NCBI RefSeq assembly: GCF_900188385.1
Contig: NZ_FZOI01000002.1
Span: 278,542 to 342,541 of the forward strand
From: Azospirillum sp. RU38E
GTDB lineage: Bacteria > Pseudomonadota > Alphaproteobacteria > Azospirillales > Azospirillaceae
Length of the DNA: 64,000 nt
Direction of reading: 5' to 3'
The notes under the pieces are model-generated. The model was not told where the DNA came from and ran no database searches. It saw only the letters and a program-made list of their open reading frames with translations. Position 1 is the stretch's first letter. Every line of letters starts with the position of its first letter. Both the position numbers and the translations under genes were made by a program. Positions 8,544 through 18,161 of this stretch are shown one piece after another.

Positions 8544-8859
8544 CCCAAACCCTATCGGTCAAATAGGCGGCCCCTTGTATTTTAAGTGGGCGGGCCTCAC
8601 TATGAGCAAGCCGCCGGAGCCGTTACCCCTTCGCCGGGTTCCTGCAATGGGGCCTTTTCCCCACCGCCCCTCTTCAGCATTGGATTTTCTGGGAAAACGT
8701 TCAGTAAATACCCTGTTTGCTCTTTTGACATTGAGCTGGATCAATACATTGAGTTAATTGGACTTTATTTATAAAATTAACACTTCATTAATAAATTCAT
8801 CCCCAAATACCCCAAGGAAGTAGTTTTACCTTAGGGTTGGATTTCCCGGGGGGGGATAA
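8544..8859. other. 316-bp intergenic region with an AT-rich promoter-like half
   Basis: No supportable gene. The right half (about 8690-8815) is strongly AT-rich and contains a TTGACA hexamer at 8726-8731. It most likely holds the promoter of the chemoreceptor gene, which has a GGGGGGGAT ribosome-binding stretch just before its ATG. Short frames at 8575-8757 and 8586-8774 lack plausible ribosome sites. Confidence 0.5.
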
Positions 8860-10575
8860 ATGATCTCGCTTATCATGAAAAGCATCGCCACGGCGCGTAT
8901 CGGGCGACGGTTGGGGATGATCGTGGCTGTGTCGATCCTGGGGTTGATCGCGCATACCATCTTCAATACGGAGATGTTGCATCGCCAGCTGGTGCAACAG
9001 CACAAGCAACAGGCCCAAATGGCGGTGGAAGGCGCACTGGCCGTGGCCCGCTATTATGCCGATCAGGAAAAGCAGGGCATTTTGAGCCGGGCCGAGGCCC
9101 AGGGGGCTTCGCTGGATGCCATGGGCGCCATGCGCTATGGCGGTGAATATATCTGGGTGAATGATGATAAGGCGCTGGTGCTGATGCATCCAACGTCGCC
9201 GGCGGTGGTTGGAACCTCGCAATGGGACAACCGGGATTCGGGGGGAACCTATCTGTTCCGCGAATTCATCAAGGTGGCCACCGGGCCGGACAATAAAGGC
9301 TTCGTCTTTTACAAATGGCCGCGCGGCGGTACGGAGGCTTTCGACAAGGTGGCCTTTGTGCAGCAATTGCCGGAATGGGGCTGGATCATCGGATCAGCCA
9401 TCTATATTGACGATATCGAGCGGCAATATCATCAGGCCCTGTTGACGGAACTGGCCATCGTTTCGCTGATTGGCGTCATTGTTTTCCTGCTGTCGATGGC
9501 GATCAGCCGCACCCTCAGCCGCCCGTTGCATGAGCTGACACTGGTCATGCGCCGTCTGGCCGGGGGCGATCTGGATGTGCGGGTGCCAGATGCTAATGCC
9601 CAGAACGAGCTGGGGGAGATGGCGGCCGCTGTGGCGGTGTTCCGCGACAATGCGGTGACGGCCCGTGCGCTGGAAGCAGAAAAGGCCAGGGAAGAGGCAT
9701 TCCGACAGCGGCGTCAAGAAGCGCTGGAACGGTTGATGAGCCAGTTTAAGGCCCGTGTTTCCGACCGGTTGGGCACTGTCGCCTCCGCCGCCGCTCAGCT
9801 GGAGGCGACTTCCGGCGGGCTGCGCGATCAGGCGCGGGAAACCGGGGAACGGTCGGAGCTGGTGGCGGACGGTGCGCATATTGCCCGTGACAATGTCGGC
9901 ACTGTCGCTGCGGCGACCGAGGAACTGACGGCATCCAGTTCTGAAATCGGCCGGCAGGTGGAAATCACCTCCAGCATCACCGGCCAAGCGGTGCAGAAGG
10001 CGCATCAGGCCCGCAGCACCGTGGCCGAACTGGCCCAGGTGGTGGAAAGCGTGCAGGGCGTGGTGGGGCTGATCGCCGACATTGCCGCCCAGACCAACCT
10101 GCTGGCGTTGAACGCCACCATCGAGGCGGCGCGGGCGGGGGAGGCCGGCAAGGGCTTCGCCGTGGTGGCCTCTGAGGTGAAAAGTCTCGCCAACCAGACG
10201 GCCAAGGCCACCGACGATATCGCCGGTCAGGCCCGCGCGGTGCAGGATGCGGCTGGCGATGCGGCGTCCATGATGGCGGAGATTGCCGACATCATCGACC
10301 GGATCGGCCAGAATTCCGGCACCATCGCCAGTGCGGTCACCCAGCAGGCCGCCGCCACGGCGGAGATCAGCCGCAATGTGCATGAGGCGGCGCGGCGCAC
10401 ATCGGAAGTGTCGGACAATATCGCCGTGGTGCGGGAGGGGACGCACTTCACCCTCAGCGCCTCCACCCAGTTGCATGGCGCGGCCGGTTCCCTGTCCGAA
10501 CAGGCCGATCAGTTGCGCGACGAGGTGGCGAAGTTCCTGAGCGATGTGGAACATGCGGGGGAACAGGCGGCCTGA
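8860..10575 (+). CDS. Methyl-accepting chemotaxis protein with single Cache sensor
   Basis: A 571-residue transmembrane chemoreceptor. Order: first membrane helix (about 14-36), periplasmic sCache_2-type domain (about 37-190, with [18 protein letters not shown] and [15 protein letters not shown] typical of that fold), second helix (about 193-215), HAMP (about 216-268), then the cytoplasmic signalling helices. The hairpin tip for CheA/CheW binding is around 405-440 ([22 protein letters not shown], written here in part). The ligand is unknown; sCache_2 domains often sense small carboxylates. There is no C-terminal CheR/CheB-binding pentapeptide. The start follows a strong purine-rich ribosome site. 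Confidence 0.93.
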   Translation: MISLIMKSIATARIGRRLGMIVAVSILGLIAHTIFNTEMLHRQLVQQHKQQAQMAVEGALAVARYYADQEKQGILSRAEAQGASLDAMGAMRYGGEYIWVNDDKALVLMHPTSPAVVGTSQWDNRDSGGTYLFREFIKVATGPDNKGFVFYKWPRGGTEAFDKVAFVQQLPEWGWIIGSAIYIDDIERQYHQALLTELAIVSLIGVIVFLLSMAISRTLSRPLHELTLVMRRLAGGDLDVRVPDANAQNELGEMAAAVAVFRDNAVTARALEAEKAREEAFRQRRQEALERLMSQFKARVSDRLGTVASAAAQLEATSGGLRDQARETGERSELVADGAHIARDNVGTVAAATEELTASSSEIGRQVEITSSITGQAVQKAHQARSTVAELAQVVESVQGVVGLIADIAAQTNLLALNATIEAARAGEAGKGFAVVASEVKSLANQTAKATDDIAGQARAVQDAAGDAASMMAEIADIIDRIGQNSGTIASAVTQQAAATAEISRNVHEAARRTSEVSDNIAVVREGTHFTLSASTQLHGAAGSLSEQADQLRDEVAKFLSDVEHAGEQAA

Positions 10576-10587
10576 CGGCCCGGCTGT

Positions 10588-11181
10588 TCAGCGGGTGGCA
10601 ATGCCGGACAGGATCAGGTCGCGGTGCAGGGCCACCAACTGTTCGGCACTTTTGCGCCCCCCCGGTTGGTACCAGGTGCAGATACCGGTCAGCATGGAGA
10701 GGATGGCATAGGCGGTGATGGTCGGTTCATCCGCCCGTAAACTGCCATCCTCCCGCCCCCGGCGCAGGATATCGATCAGCAGCCCTTCATAGTCCCGCCG
10801 CAAACCCACAATGGTGGCATGGTTGGCGGGCTCCAGGCTGCGCAGTTCCGAATTGGCGATGAAAACCTGCTCGCGCCTTGTGATGTGATAGAGCACATGG
10901 AAGGTGATGAAACCTTCCAACTGTGCCTTTGGTGACTGGCCGGGCGGGATGGCGGCCTTTGCTTCCGCCAGCAGCAGCACCATATGCTCCTGCACCAGAT
11001 CAAACAGGATATCCTGTTTGTTGCGCACATGATTATAGAGGGAACCGGGCTGGATGCCCACGGCATCGGCCAGTTCCCGCAAGGTCAGCGCCTCATAACC
11101 CTTCTTGAAAATCAGCGTCAGGGCCGCCTTGCGGATGGCCTCCATGGTCCGGGGGCCGTGGCTGCCGGCGGTGCGGGCCAT
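10588..11181 (-). CDS. TetR family regulator, probable regulator of the liu operon
   Basis: A 197-residue TetR-type repressor. The helix-turn-helix is at about residues 20-60 (GYEALTLRELADAVGIQPGSLYNH). The C-terminal ligand domain is helical and unassigned. Start at 11181 is chosen because AGGAG lies 7 bases upstream. The gene is divergent from the isovaleryl-CoA dehydrogenase gene across a 174-bp gap. This fits the LiuQ-type TetR regulators known to control branched-chain acyl-CoA degradation in proteobacteria; the assignment rests on location. Confidence 0.85.
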   Translation of the reverse strand: MARTAGSHGPRTMEAIRKAALTLIFKKGYEALTLRELADAVGIQPGSLYNHVRNKQDILFDLVQEHMVLLLAEAKAAIPPGQSPKAQLEGFITFHVLYHITRREQVFIANSELRSLEPANHATIVGLRRDYEGLLIDILRRGREDGSLRADEPTITAYAILSMLTGICTWYQPGGRKSAEQLVALHRDLILSGIATR

Positions 11182-11355
11182 GGGGTTGCTCCTGTTGTTC
11201 GTTAGGGTGGCTTTCATCGACCGCCGGGGGTGCTGCCGTCAAGCCCTGTGCACGCATTGCCGATGGGTTGAGACCCGCGCGGATGCTGGTTGATTTGGCC
11301 ATTAAAAAAACGTATGACCGTTTCTATAAGAAGCCATAAGCTTGAGGAAACGCCC

Positions 11356-12528
11356 ATGCTGCGCAACAGCCTTGCCCCGTTCGATTTCGGTCTTGGCGAA
11401 ACGGCGGATGCGCTGCGCGACGCCGTCTCCGCCTTCGCTGGCGTTGAGATCGCACCGCGTGCCGCGGAGATCGACCGCACCGACCAGTTCCCCATGGACC
11501 TGTGGAAGAAGATGGGCGATCTGGGCGTGCTGGGCGTGACGGTGGAGGAGGAGTATGGCGGGGCCGCCATGGGCTATGTGGAGCATATGGTGGCGATGGA
11601 GGAAATCTCCCGCGCCTCGGCCTCCGTCGGCCTGTCTTACGGCGCGCATTCCAACCTCTGCGTCAACCAGATCCGCCTGAATGGCAATGCGGACCAGAAG
11701 GCGCGCTACCTGCCCAAGCTGGTTTCCGGTGATTTCGTCGGCGCCCTGGCGATGAGCGAGCCGGGGGCGGGATCGGACGTGGTGTCCATGAAGCTGCGGG
11801 CCGATAAGCGTGGTAATCGCTATGTGCTGAACGGCACCAAGATGTGGATCACCAATGGCCCGGATGCCGATGTGCTGGTGGTCTATGCCAAGACCGACCC
11901 GGCGGCCGGGCCCAAGGGTATCACCGCCTTTCTGGTGGAAAAGGGTTTCAAGGGTTTCTCCTGTGCGCAGAAGCTGGACAAGCTGGGGATGCGCGGCAGC
12001 CATACGGGCGAGCTGGTCTTCCAGGATTGCGAAATCCCTGAAGAGAATGTGCTGGGCCAAGTGAATGGCGGCGTGCGGGTGCTGATGTCCGGCCTGGATT
12101 ATGAACGCGCGGTGCTGGCGGCGGGGCCGCTGGGCATCATGCAGGCGGCCCTGGATATCGTCGTGCCCTATATCCATGAACGTCAGCAGTTCGGCCAGCC
12201 GATTGGGGAGTTCCAACTGATCCAGGGCAAGGTGGCGGACATGTATGTCGCGCTGAATTCCTGCCGCGCCTATGTCTATGCCGTGGGCCGGGCGGCGGAT
12301 GCCAAGCGCATCACCCGCAAGGATGCTGCCGGTGCCATCCTGCTGGCAGCGGAAAAGGCCACCCAGGTGGCGCTGGATGCGATCCAGATTCTCGGCGGCA
12401 ATGGCTATATCAACGATTACGCCACCGGCCGGCTGCTGCGCGATGCCAAGCTGTATGAGATCGGCGCCGGCACCAGCGAAATCCGCCGGATGTTGATCGG
12501 GCGGGAATTGTTCCGCGAGACGGTTTGA
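11356..12528 (+). CDS. liuA: Isovaleryl-CoA dehydrogenase
   Basis: FAD-dependent oxidation of isovaleryl-CoA to 3-methylcrotonyl-CoA in leucine degradation. The 390-residue protein has the acyl-CoA dehydrogenase N-terminal, middle and C-terminal domains, with [11 protein letters not shown] and [12 protein letters not shown] around the flavin. The catalytic base is E250 in [10 protein letters not shown], the position specific to isovaleryl-CoA dehydrogenases rather than the later glutamate of short/medium-chain enzymes. The C-terminal [20 protein letters not shown] segment is also typical. GAGGAA precedes the ATG at 11356. First gene of the liu operon. Confidence 0.94.
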   Translation: MLRNSLAPFDFGLGETADALRDAVSAFAGVEIAPRAAEIDRTDQFPMDLWKKMGDLGVLGVTVEEEYGGAAMGYVEHMVAMEEISRASASVGLSYGAHSNLCVNQIRLNGNADQKARYLPKLVSGDFVGALAMSEPGAGSDVVSMKLRADKRGNRYVLNGTKMWITNGPDADVLVVYAKTDPAAGPKGITAFLVEKGFKGFSCAQKLDKLGMRGSHTGELVFQDCEIPEENVLGQVNGGVRVLMSGLDYERAVLAAGPLGIMQAALDIVVPYIHERQQFGQPIGEFQLIQGKVADMYVALNSCRAYVYAVGRAADAKRITRKDAAGAILLAAEKATQVALDAIQILGGNGYINDYATGRLLRDAKLYEIGAGTSEIRRMLIGRELFRETV

Positions 12529-12549
12529 GGGTGGCGGTTCCCACCTTTT

Positions 12550-12638
12550 CCACCGTCACCCCGGCGTAGGCCGGGGTCCAGTTCATAAGCGCTGTGCCCT
12601 ACGATGCTGGACCCCGGCCTACGCCGGGGTGACGGTGG
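12550..12638. repeat. REP-like palindrome between liuA and liuB
   Basis: Two 32-bp arms that are exact reverse complements (GTCACCCCGGCGTAGGCCGG core) separated by 25 bases. The same GTCACCCCGG...GGGGTCCAG architecture recurs at 34493-34581 and, diverged, within cobG. This is a dispersed intergenic repeat family rather than a terminator, since it has no T-tract and sits inside an operon. Confidence 0.9.
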
Positions 12639-12673
12639 GAAAAAGGCAAGCGCGGTCATTGCGAGGCCCCCCC

Positions 12674-14281
<1,608 letters not shown>

Positions 14282-14288
14282 GGATGAT

Positions 14289-14714
14289 ATGAGGAATTTT
14301 TTCTTTTTCATGGTTCTGGCCTCCCTGCTTGTAATCCCCAGCCGTGCAATAGCTGCGGAGATTCGGTGTAAGCAGCAGAAGATGCAGACGCTTGAATTAA
14401 CTGAAGGATCTAATGGCAGTGTTTCACGTGATTTTGGCGAAAACAGCCTTATTGACCCTGAAAATTTTATTATAGTTTACGATCCATTAATGAAATCTGG
14501 ATCGGTTAATGGAAATGCGATGAATTTCGATGGAAATAATCATTCTATAATTTTATCAAAAAATGGAGTAAATAGCCTTAGTGTTGGTGGTGAATTATAC
14601 ATTATAAATAATGTAATAAAGCGCATTGTTAGAATTTCTGGTCATAGTTTTAAAACAATAGGCTCTGGTGTGTCCGCATCTGCTCTTGAGTTGAATTGTA
14701 TATTTATTAAATAA
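14289..14714 (+). CDS. AT-rich ORFan with signal peptide, inside the liu operon
   Basis: A 141-residue protein of unknown family. A clear signal peptide covers about residues 1-22 (MRNFFFFMVLASLLVIPSRA) and is followed by a beta-rich, Asn/Ser/Ile-rich mature part with two cysteines (C27 and one near the C-terminus). Codon use is markedly AT-rich (AATTTTATTATA-type runs) compared with the GC-rich genes either side, which points to recent acquisition. GAGGAT precedes the ATG. Its stop overlaps the first ATG of liuC by one base, so it has become part of the operon's translational coupling. Confidence 0.75.
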   Translation: MRNFFFFMVLASLLVIPSRAIAAEIRCKQQKMQTLELTEGSNGSVSRDFGENSLIDPENFIIVYDPLMKSGSVNGNAMNFDGNNHSIILSKNGVNSLSVGGELYIINNVIKRIVRISGHSFKTIGSGVSASALELNCIFIK

Positions 14715-14725
14715 TGGGCGATAAG

Positions 14726-15505
14726 ATGTCTGATATTATAACCAACATCGACCTGCGCGGTGTCGCCACCGTCACGCTGAACCGGCCCGAGGTGCATAAT
14801 GCCTTCAATGATACGGTGATCGCTGACCTGACGGATATTTTCCGCCGACTGGGCAATGATCCCGCCGTGCGCGTCATCGTGCTGCGCGGGGTGGGCAAAA
14901 GCTTTTCCGCCGGTGGCGACCTGAACTGGATGCGCCGGATGGCCGGCTATAGCCGGGAGGAAAATGTCGCCGACGCCATGGGCTTGGCCACCATGCTGCG
15001 CACCCTGAATGAATGCCCCAAGCCGACCCTCGCTGTGATCCACGGCCATTGCTTTGCCGGGGCGGTAGGGCTGGTGGCGGCTTGCGATATCGCAATCGCC
15101 GCCGATGCCGTGCAGTTTGCCTTGACGGAGGTGCGGCTGGGTCTGATCCCCGCCACCATCGGCCCCTATGTGGTGGCCGCCATGGGTGCCAGGGCCTGCC
15201 GCCGCTATTTCCTGACCGCTGAACGGTTCGATGCCGCCACGGCCCTGCGGTTGGGGCTGGTCCATGAAGTGGTGACGGCGGATGCGTTGAATGCTGCGGC
15301 GGAGGCCGCCATCGCCAACCTGCTGTTGGGTGGGCCCCGGGCGCTGGCGGCGGCCAAGGCGCTGATCCCGGCGGTGGATGGGCCCTTGGATGACGCCATG
15401 CTGGCCGACACCGCCGCCCGCATCGCCGAGGCCAGGGCGGGGGATGAAGGCCGCGAAGGTCTAGCCAGTTTCTTTGACAAGCGCAAACCGGGATGGGTGA
15501 AATGA
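14726..15505 (+). CDS. liuC: Enoyl-CoA hydratase / 3-methylglutaconyl-CoA hydratase
   Basis: Crotonase-fold enzyme expected to hydrate 3-methylglutaconyl-CoA to HMG-CoA in leucine degradation. 259 residues from the ATG at 14726, which has GGCGATAAG upstream; an ATG at 14714, overlapping the previous stop, would give 263. Visible motifs are LNRPEVHNAFND, the oxyanion segment GVGKSFSAGGDLNWM and the second one HGHCFAGAVGLVAACDI. The catalytic glutamate lies in LTEVRLGLIPATIGPYV. Substrate assignment comes from operon context. The stop overlaps the liuD start (ATGA). Confidence 0.9.
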   Translation: MSDIITNIDLRGVATVTLNRPEVHNAFNDTVIADLTDIFRRLGNDPAVRVIVLRGVGKSFSAGGDLNWMRRMAGYSREENVADAMGLATMLRTLNECPKPTLAVIHGHCFAGAVGLVAACDIAIAADAVQFALTEVRLGLIPATIGPYVVAAMGARACRRYFLTAERFDAATALRLGLVHEVVTADALNAAAEAAIANLLLGGPRALAAAKALIPAVDGPLDDAMLADTAARIAEARAGDEGREGLASFFDKRKPGWVK

Positions 15506-17490
15506 GCCGGATCAACTCTGTTCTGATCGCCAACCGGGGTGAGATCGCCTGCCGGGTGATCCGCACCGCCCGCCGGTTGGGCCTGTCCACCGTAGCGGTT
15601 TATTCCGATGCGGATGCCGACGCAATGCATGTGGCCATGGCCGACCGGGCGGTGCATATCGGCCCGGCCCCGGCACGCGAAAGCTATCTGCTGGGTGACC
15701 GCATCATCGCGGCGGCCAAAGCGGCGGGCGCGGATGCCATCCATCCCGGGTACGGCTTCCTGTCGGAAAATGCCAGTTTTGCCGAGGCGGTGGATGCTGC
15801 TGGGCTGGTCTTCATCGGCCCGCCGGCCAGCGCCATCCGCGCCATGGGCGGCAAGTCAGAGGCCAAGGCCCTGATGGAAGGGGCCGGCGTGCCCCTGGTG
15901 CCGGGTTATCACGGCGCTGACCAGGATGAAGCTCAGTTGGCGGCAGAGGCGGCGCGCATTGGCTTCCCCGTGCTGATCAAGGCGTCGGCCGGCGGTGGCG
16001 GCAAGGGCATGAAGGTGGCGGAATCAGCGGCGGAATTCACGGCGGCGCTGGCGTCGGCCAAGCGGGAGGCGAAAGCCAGTTTCGGCGATGATCGGGTGCT
16101 GATCGAAAAATATCTGGCCCGCCCGCGCCATGTGGAAATCCAGGTTTTCGCCGACAGTCAGGGCGATTGCGTCTATCTGTTCGAGCGCGATTGCTCCATC
16201 CAGCGCCGGCACCAGAAGGTGGTGGAGGAGGCGCCGGCCCCCGGCATGGACCCTGCCATCCGCGCTCGCATGGGGGCGGCGGCGGTGGCGGCGGCCAAGG
16301 CCATTGGTTATGTCGGTGCCGGCACGGTGGAATTTTTGCTGGATAGCGATAATTCTTTTTATTTCATGGAGATGAACACCCGCCTGCAAGTGGAACATCC
16401 CGTAACGGAGGCCATTACCGGCCTTGATCTGGTGGAATGGCAATTGCGGGTGGCGGCGGGCGACCCCCTGCCGCTGCGCCAGGACCAACTGGCGATCAAC
16501 GGCCATGCCATTGAGGTTCGGCTTTACGCCGAAGACCCTGCCAAGGGTTTCCTGCCGCAGACAGGCCGGCTGAGCCATCTGCGCTTCCCCGATGCCGGGC
16601 CGCATGTGCGGGTGGATACGGGTGTGCGGGCGGGTGATGCCATTTCTATTTATTACGATCCGATGATCGCCAAGGTGATCGTCTGGGACCACGATCGTCC
16701 CGCCGCGGTGCAGCGGCTGCGCCGGGCTTTGGCGGCAACGGAAATTGGCGGGCTGAATGCCAATGTGCCTTTCCTGTCCGCCATCGCCGCCCATCCGGGC
16801 TTTCTGGCGGCGGATTTGGATACGCGCTTTATTGACCGTTACGGCAACGATCTGCTGCCACCACACGCTGCACCGGCGGCGGATGTGCTGGCGTTGGCCA
16901 GCCTGGGGCTGGTGCTGTCCCGCCACAGGGCAGGGGCTGCCGACCCGTGGGATGCGGTGGGTGGTTTGCTGCTGAACCTGCCAGCCTTGGACAAGGTTGA
17001 ATGGCGTGAACCGGGCGAGGGGGCGGAGCGTTTTCCCATCACCATCGGCTGGTGGCGTGATGGCTTTGCCATTCAGGCCGGTGGGCGGGAAATGCAGGTG
17101 CGGGATGCCACCCTGGCTGCCGATGGCACCCTGACCCTGGGCCTGGATGGCCAGCGGCTGACAGCGTGCTGGGTGCGGGATGGGGAGGGGGTGACCCTGT
17201 TCCATGCTGGCGGCACCCAAAGGTTATTGCTGGTTGATCCCCATGCCGGCAGCCATGGCGATGCCGGCGCCCATGGCCGCCTGACCGCCCCGATGCCGGG
17301 CAAGGTGATTGCCCTCCTGGTGGATGAAGGGGCGGTTGTGACCAAGGGCCAGCCGGTGATCGTGCTGGAAGCGATGAAGATGGAACATACGCTGAAGGCC
17401 CCTGCCGATGGCACGGTAACGCATCTGCGCTATCAGGTGGGCGATCAGGTGGCCGAAGGGGTGGAACTGGTGGGGTTTGAGGCGGCGTAG
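15502..17490 (+). CDS. liuD: 3-Methylcrotonyl-CoA carboxylase alpha subunit (biotin carboxylase + BCCP)
   Basis: The biotin-carrying subunit of methylcrotonyl-CoA carboxylase. The 662 residues contain the biotin carboxylase N-domain (IANRGEIACRVIRTARRLG), ATP-grasp with the glycine loop ASAGGGGKGMK, the C-domain (MNTRLQVEHPVTE), a linker region and a biotinyl domain. The biotinylated lysine is K626 in EAMKM. The start at 15502 overlaps the liuC stop by four bases; an ATG three codons earlier is less likely. No liuE (HMG-CoA lyase) follows; the operon ends at the CRISPR region. Confidence 0.95.
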   Translation: MSRINSVLIANRGEIACRVIRTARRLGLSTVAVYSDADADAMHVAMADRAVHIGPAPARESYLLGDRIIAAAKAAGADAIHPGYGFLSENASFAEAVDAAGLVFIGPPASAIRAMGGKSEAKALMEGAGVPLVPGYHGADQDEAQLAAEAARIGFPVLIKASAGGGGKGMKVAESAAEFTAALASAKREAKASFGDDRVLIEKYLARPRHVEIQVFADSQGDCVYLFERDCSIQRRHQKVVEEAPAPGMDPAIRARMGAAAVAAAKAIGYVGAGTVEFLLDSDNSFYFMEMNTRLQVEHPVTEAITGLDLVEWQLRVAAGDPLPLRQDQLAINGHAIEVRLYAEDPAKGFLPQTGRLSHLRFPDAGPHVRVDTGVRAGDAISIYYDPMIAKVIVWDHDRPAAVQRLRRALAATEIGGLNANVPFLSAIAAHPGFLAADLDTRFIDRYGNDLLPPHAAPAADVLALASLGLVLSRHRAGAADPWDAVGGLLLNLPALDKVEWREPGEGAERFPITIGWWRDGFAIQAGGREMQVRDATLAADGTLTLGLDGQRLTACWVRDGEGVTLFHAGGTQRLLLVDPHAGSHGDAGAHGRLTAPMPGKVIALLVDEGAVVTKGQPVIVLEAMKMEHTLKAPADGTVTHLRYQVGDQVAEGVELVGFEAA

Positions 17491-17518
17491 CCGCCCTTAC
17501 CCTTCCCCACAGATCACA
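17452..17518. repeat. 67-bp direct repeat, left copy (liuD end + cobB end)
   Basis: The last 13 codons of liuD plus the following bases. It matches 18095-18161 at 61 of 67 positions with no gaps. The shared block includes the liuD stop and a tail-to-tail copy of the last codons of cobB (reads VICGEG on the minus strand). The pair brackets the CRISPR array and its leader. Confidence 0.88.
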
Positions 17519-17595
17519 CGGCGATTGGCCGGAAACATCCAGCATTGGCGGCACAGCCGAGCCGCCAGATCGGACGCGGTGCCGCAGCGCCTACG
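17497..17595 (-). pseudogene. Decayed fragment of cobB
   Basis: On the minus strand this stretch reads DLAARL at its upstream end and VICGEG-stop at its downstream end. Both are found in the intact cobB product, where they are about 310 codons apart. An 18-base exact match (GGCCGGAAACATCCAGCA) to cobB at about 19080 and further patchy identity support descent from an internal cobB segment fused to the cobB 3' end by a deletion. The reading frame between the two pieces is not conserved, so it is a relic. Confidence 0.7.
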
Positions 17596-17618
17596 AACGA
17601 CATGAAGCCGACACAGTT

Positions 17619-17874
17619 GTTTCAATCCGCTTCCAATCGCGGAACAGCGCTGAACTGTATCTGCTCGCCAGGCAATGCTTCTCTTGACGAGTTTCAATCC
17701 GCTTCCAATCGCGGAACAGCGCTGAACTCGCGAAAGACGCTCGCTGTCGCCGATTTGGCCGGCAGTTTCAATCCGCTTCCAATCGCGGAACAGCGCTGAA
17801 CCGGGTATGATTTCTGTCCGGACCAATGGTCCAGCCTGTTTCAATCCGCTTCCAATCGCGGAACAGCGCTGAAC
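17619..17874 (-). CRISPR. CRISPR array, 4 identical 37-bp repeats, 3 spacers
   Basis: Four identical 37-bp repeats start at 17619, 17691, 17765 and 17838; spacers are 35, 37 and 36 bp. Read on the minus strand each repeat begins GTTCAGCGCTGTTCCG and ends GGATTGAAAC, the usual 3' handle of class 1 repeats, and contains a short CCGC/GCGG stem. Because that orientation and the AT-rich leader on the right agree, transcription is probably leftward. No cas gene is present in this window. All repeats are intact, so the array is not visibly decaying, but it is short. The type cannot be fixed without cas genes. Confidence 0.95.
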
Positions 17875-18040
17875 ATACCCTCTGGAACCTTTTGGTGCAA
17901 CAGGATGATTTTCCGCTATTTTCCACAGGCTAACAAATTTTCTGTCACAATCTGTCAAGGTTCGCCCAAAAAAATTCTGCCAGATTCGATAATTTCCAAA
18001 TCTTATTAGATATTTATATAGTTTCCACAGGGTGCTCTGC
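17875..18040 (-). promoter_or_regulatory. Probable CRISPR leader
   Basis: About 165 bp of AT-rich DNA (poly-A and TATTTATATA runs) in an otherwise GC-rich region, directly upstream of the first repeat in the inferred transcription direction. This is where the leader with promoter and integration signals would be expected. Confidence 0.65.
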
Positions 18041-18094
18041 CCCCTGTTTGAACAGTGACTGGGCTGAACCGTTTGGAGGTGGCACTATCAACGG

Positions 18095-18161
18095 GTCGAA
18101 GGGGTGGAACGGGTGTGGTTGGCGGCGGCGTAGCCGCCCTCACCCTTCCCCACAGATCACA
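18095..18161. repeat. 67-bp direct repeat, right copy
   Basis: Second copy of the liuD-end/cobB-end junction, 61 of 67 identical to 17452-17518. Here the liuD part is only a remnant (13 codons ending VWLAAA-stop), while the cobB part is the true 3' end of the intact gene. Confidence 0.88.

Noticed and set aside
8575-8774. Two short open frames between the DUF6898 gene and the chemoreceptor
   Set aside because: No ribosome-binding site and no conserved pattern; the sequence looks like a promoter region.
9394-10554. Minus-strand open frame under the chemoreceptor gene
   Set aside because: Shadow of the strong MCP frame; Gly/Arg/His-rich with no domain.
12550-12638. Reading the liuA-liuB palindrome as a terminator
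   Set aside because: No T run follows, it lies within an operon, and the same structure recurs elsewhere, so it is a repeat.
17545-17799. Open frame through the CRISPR array
   Set aside because: Produced by the repeat itself, which is open in that frame. It codes SASNRGTALN repeatedly and has no ribosome site.
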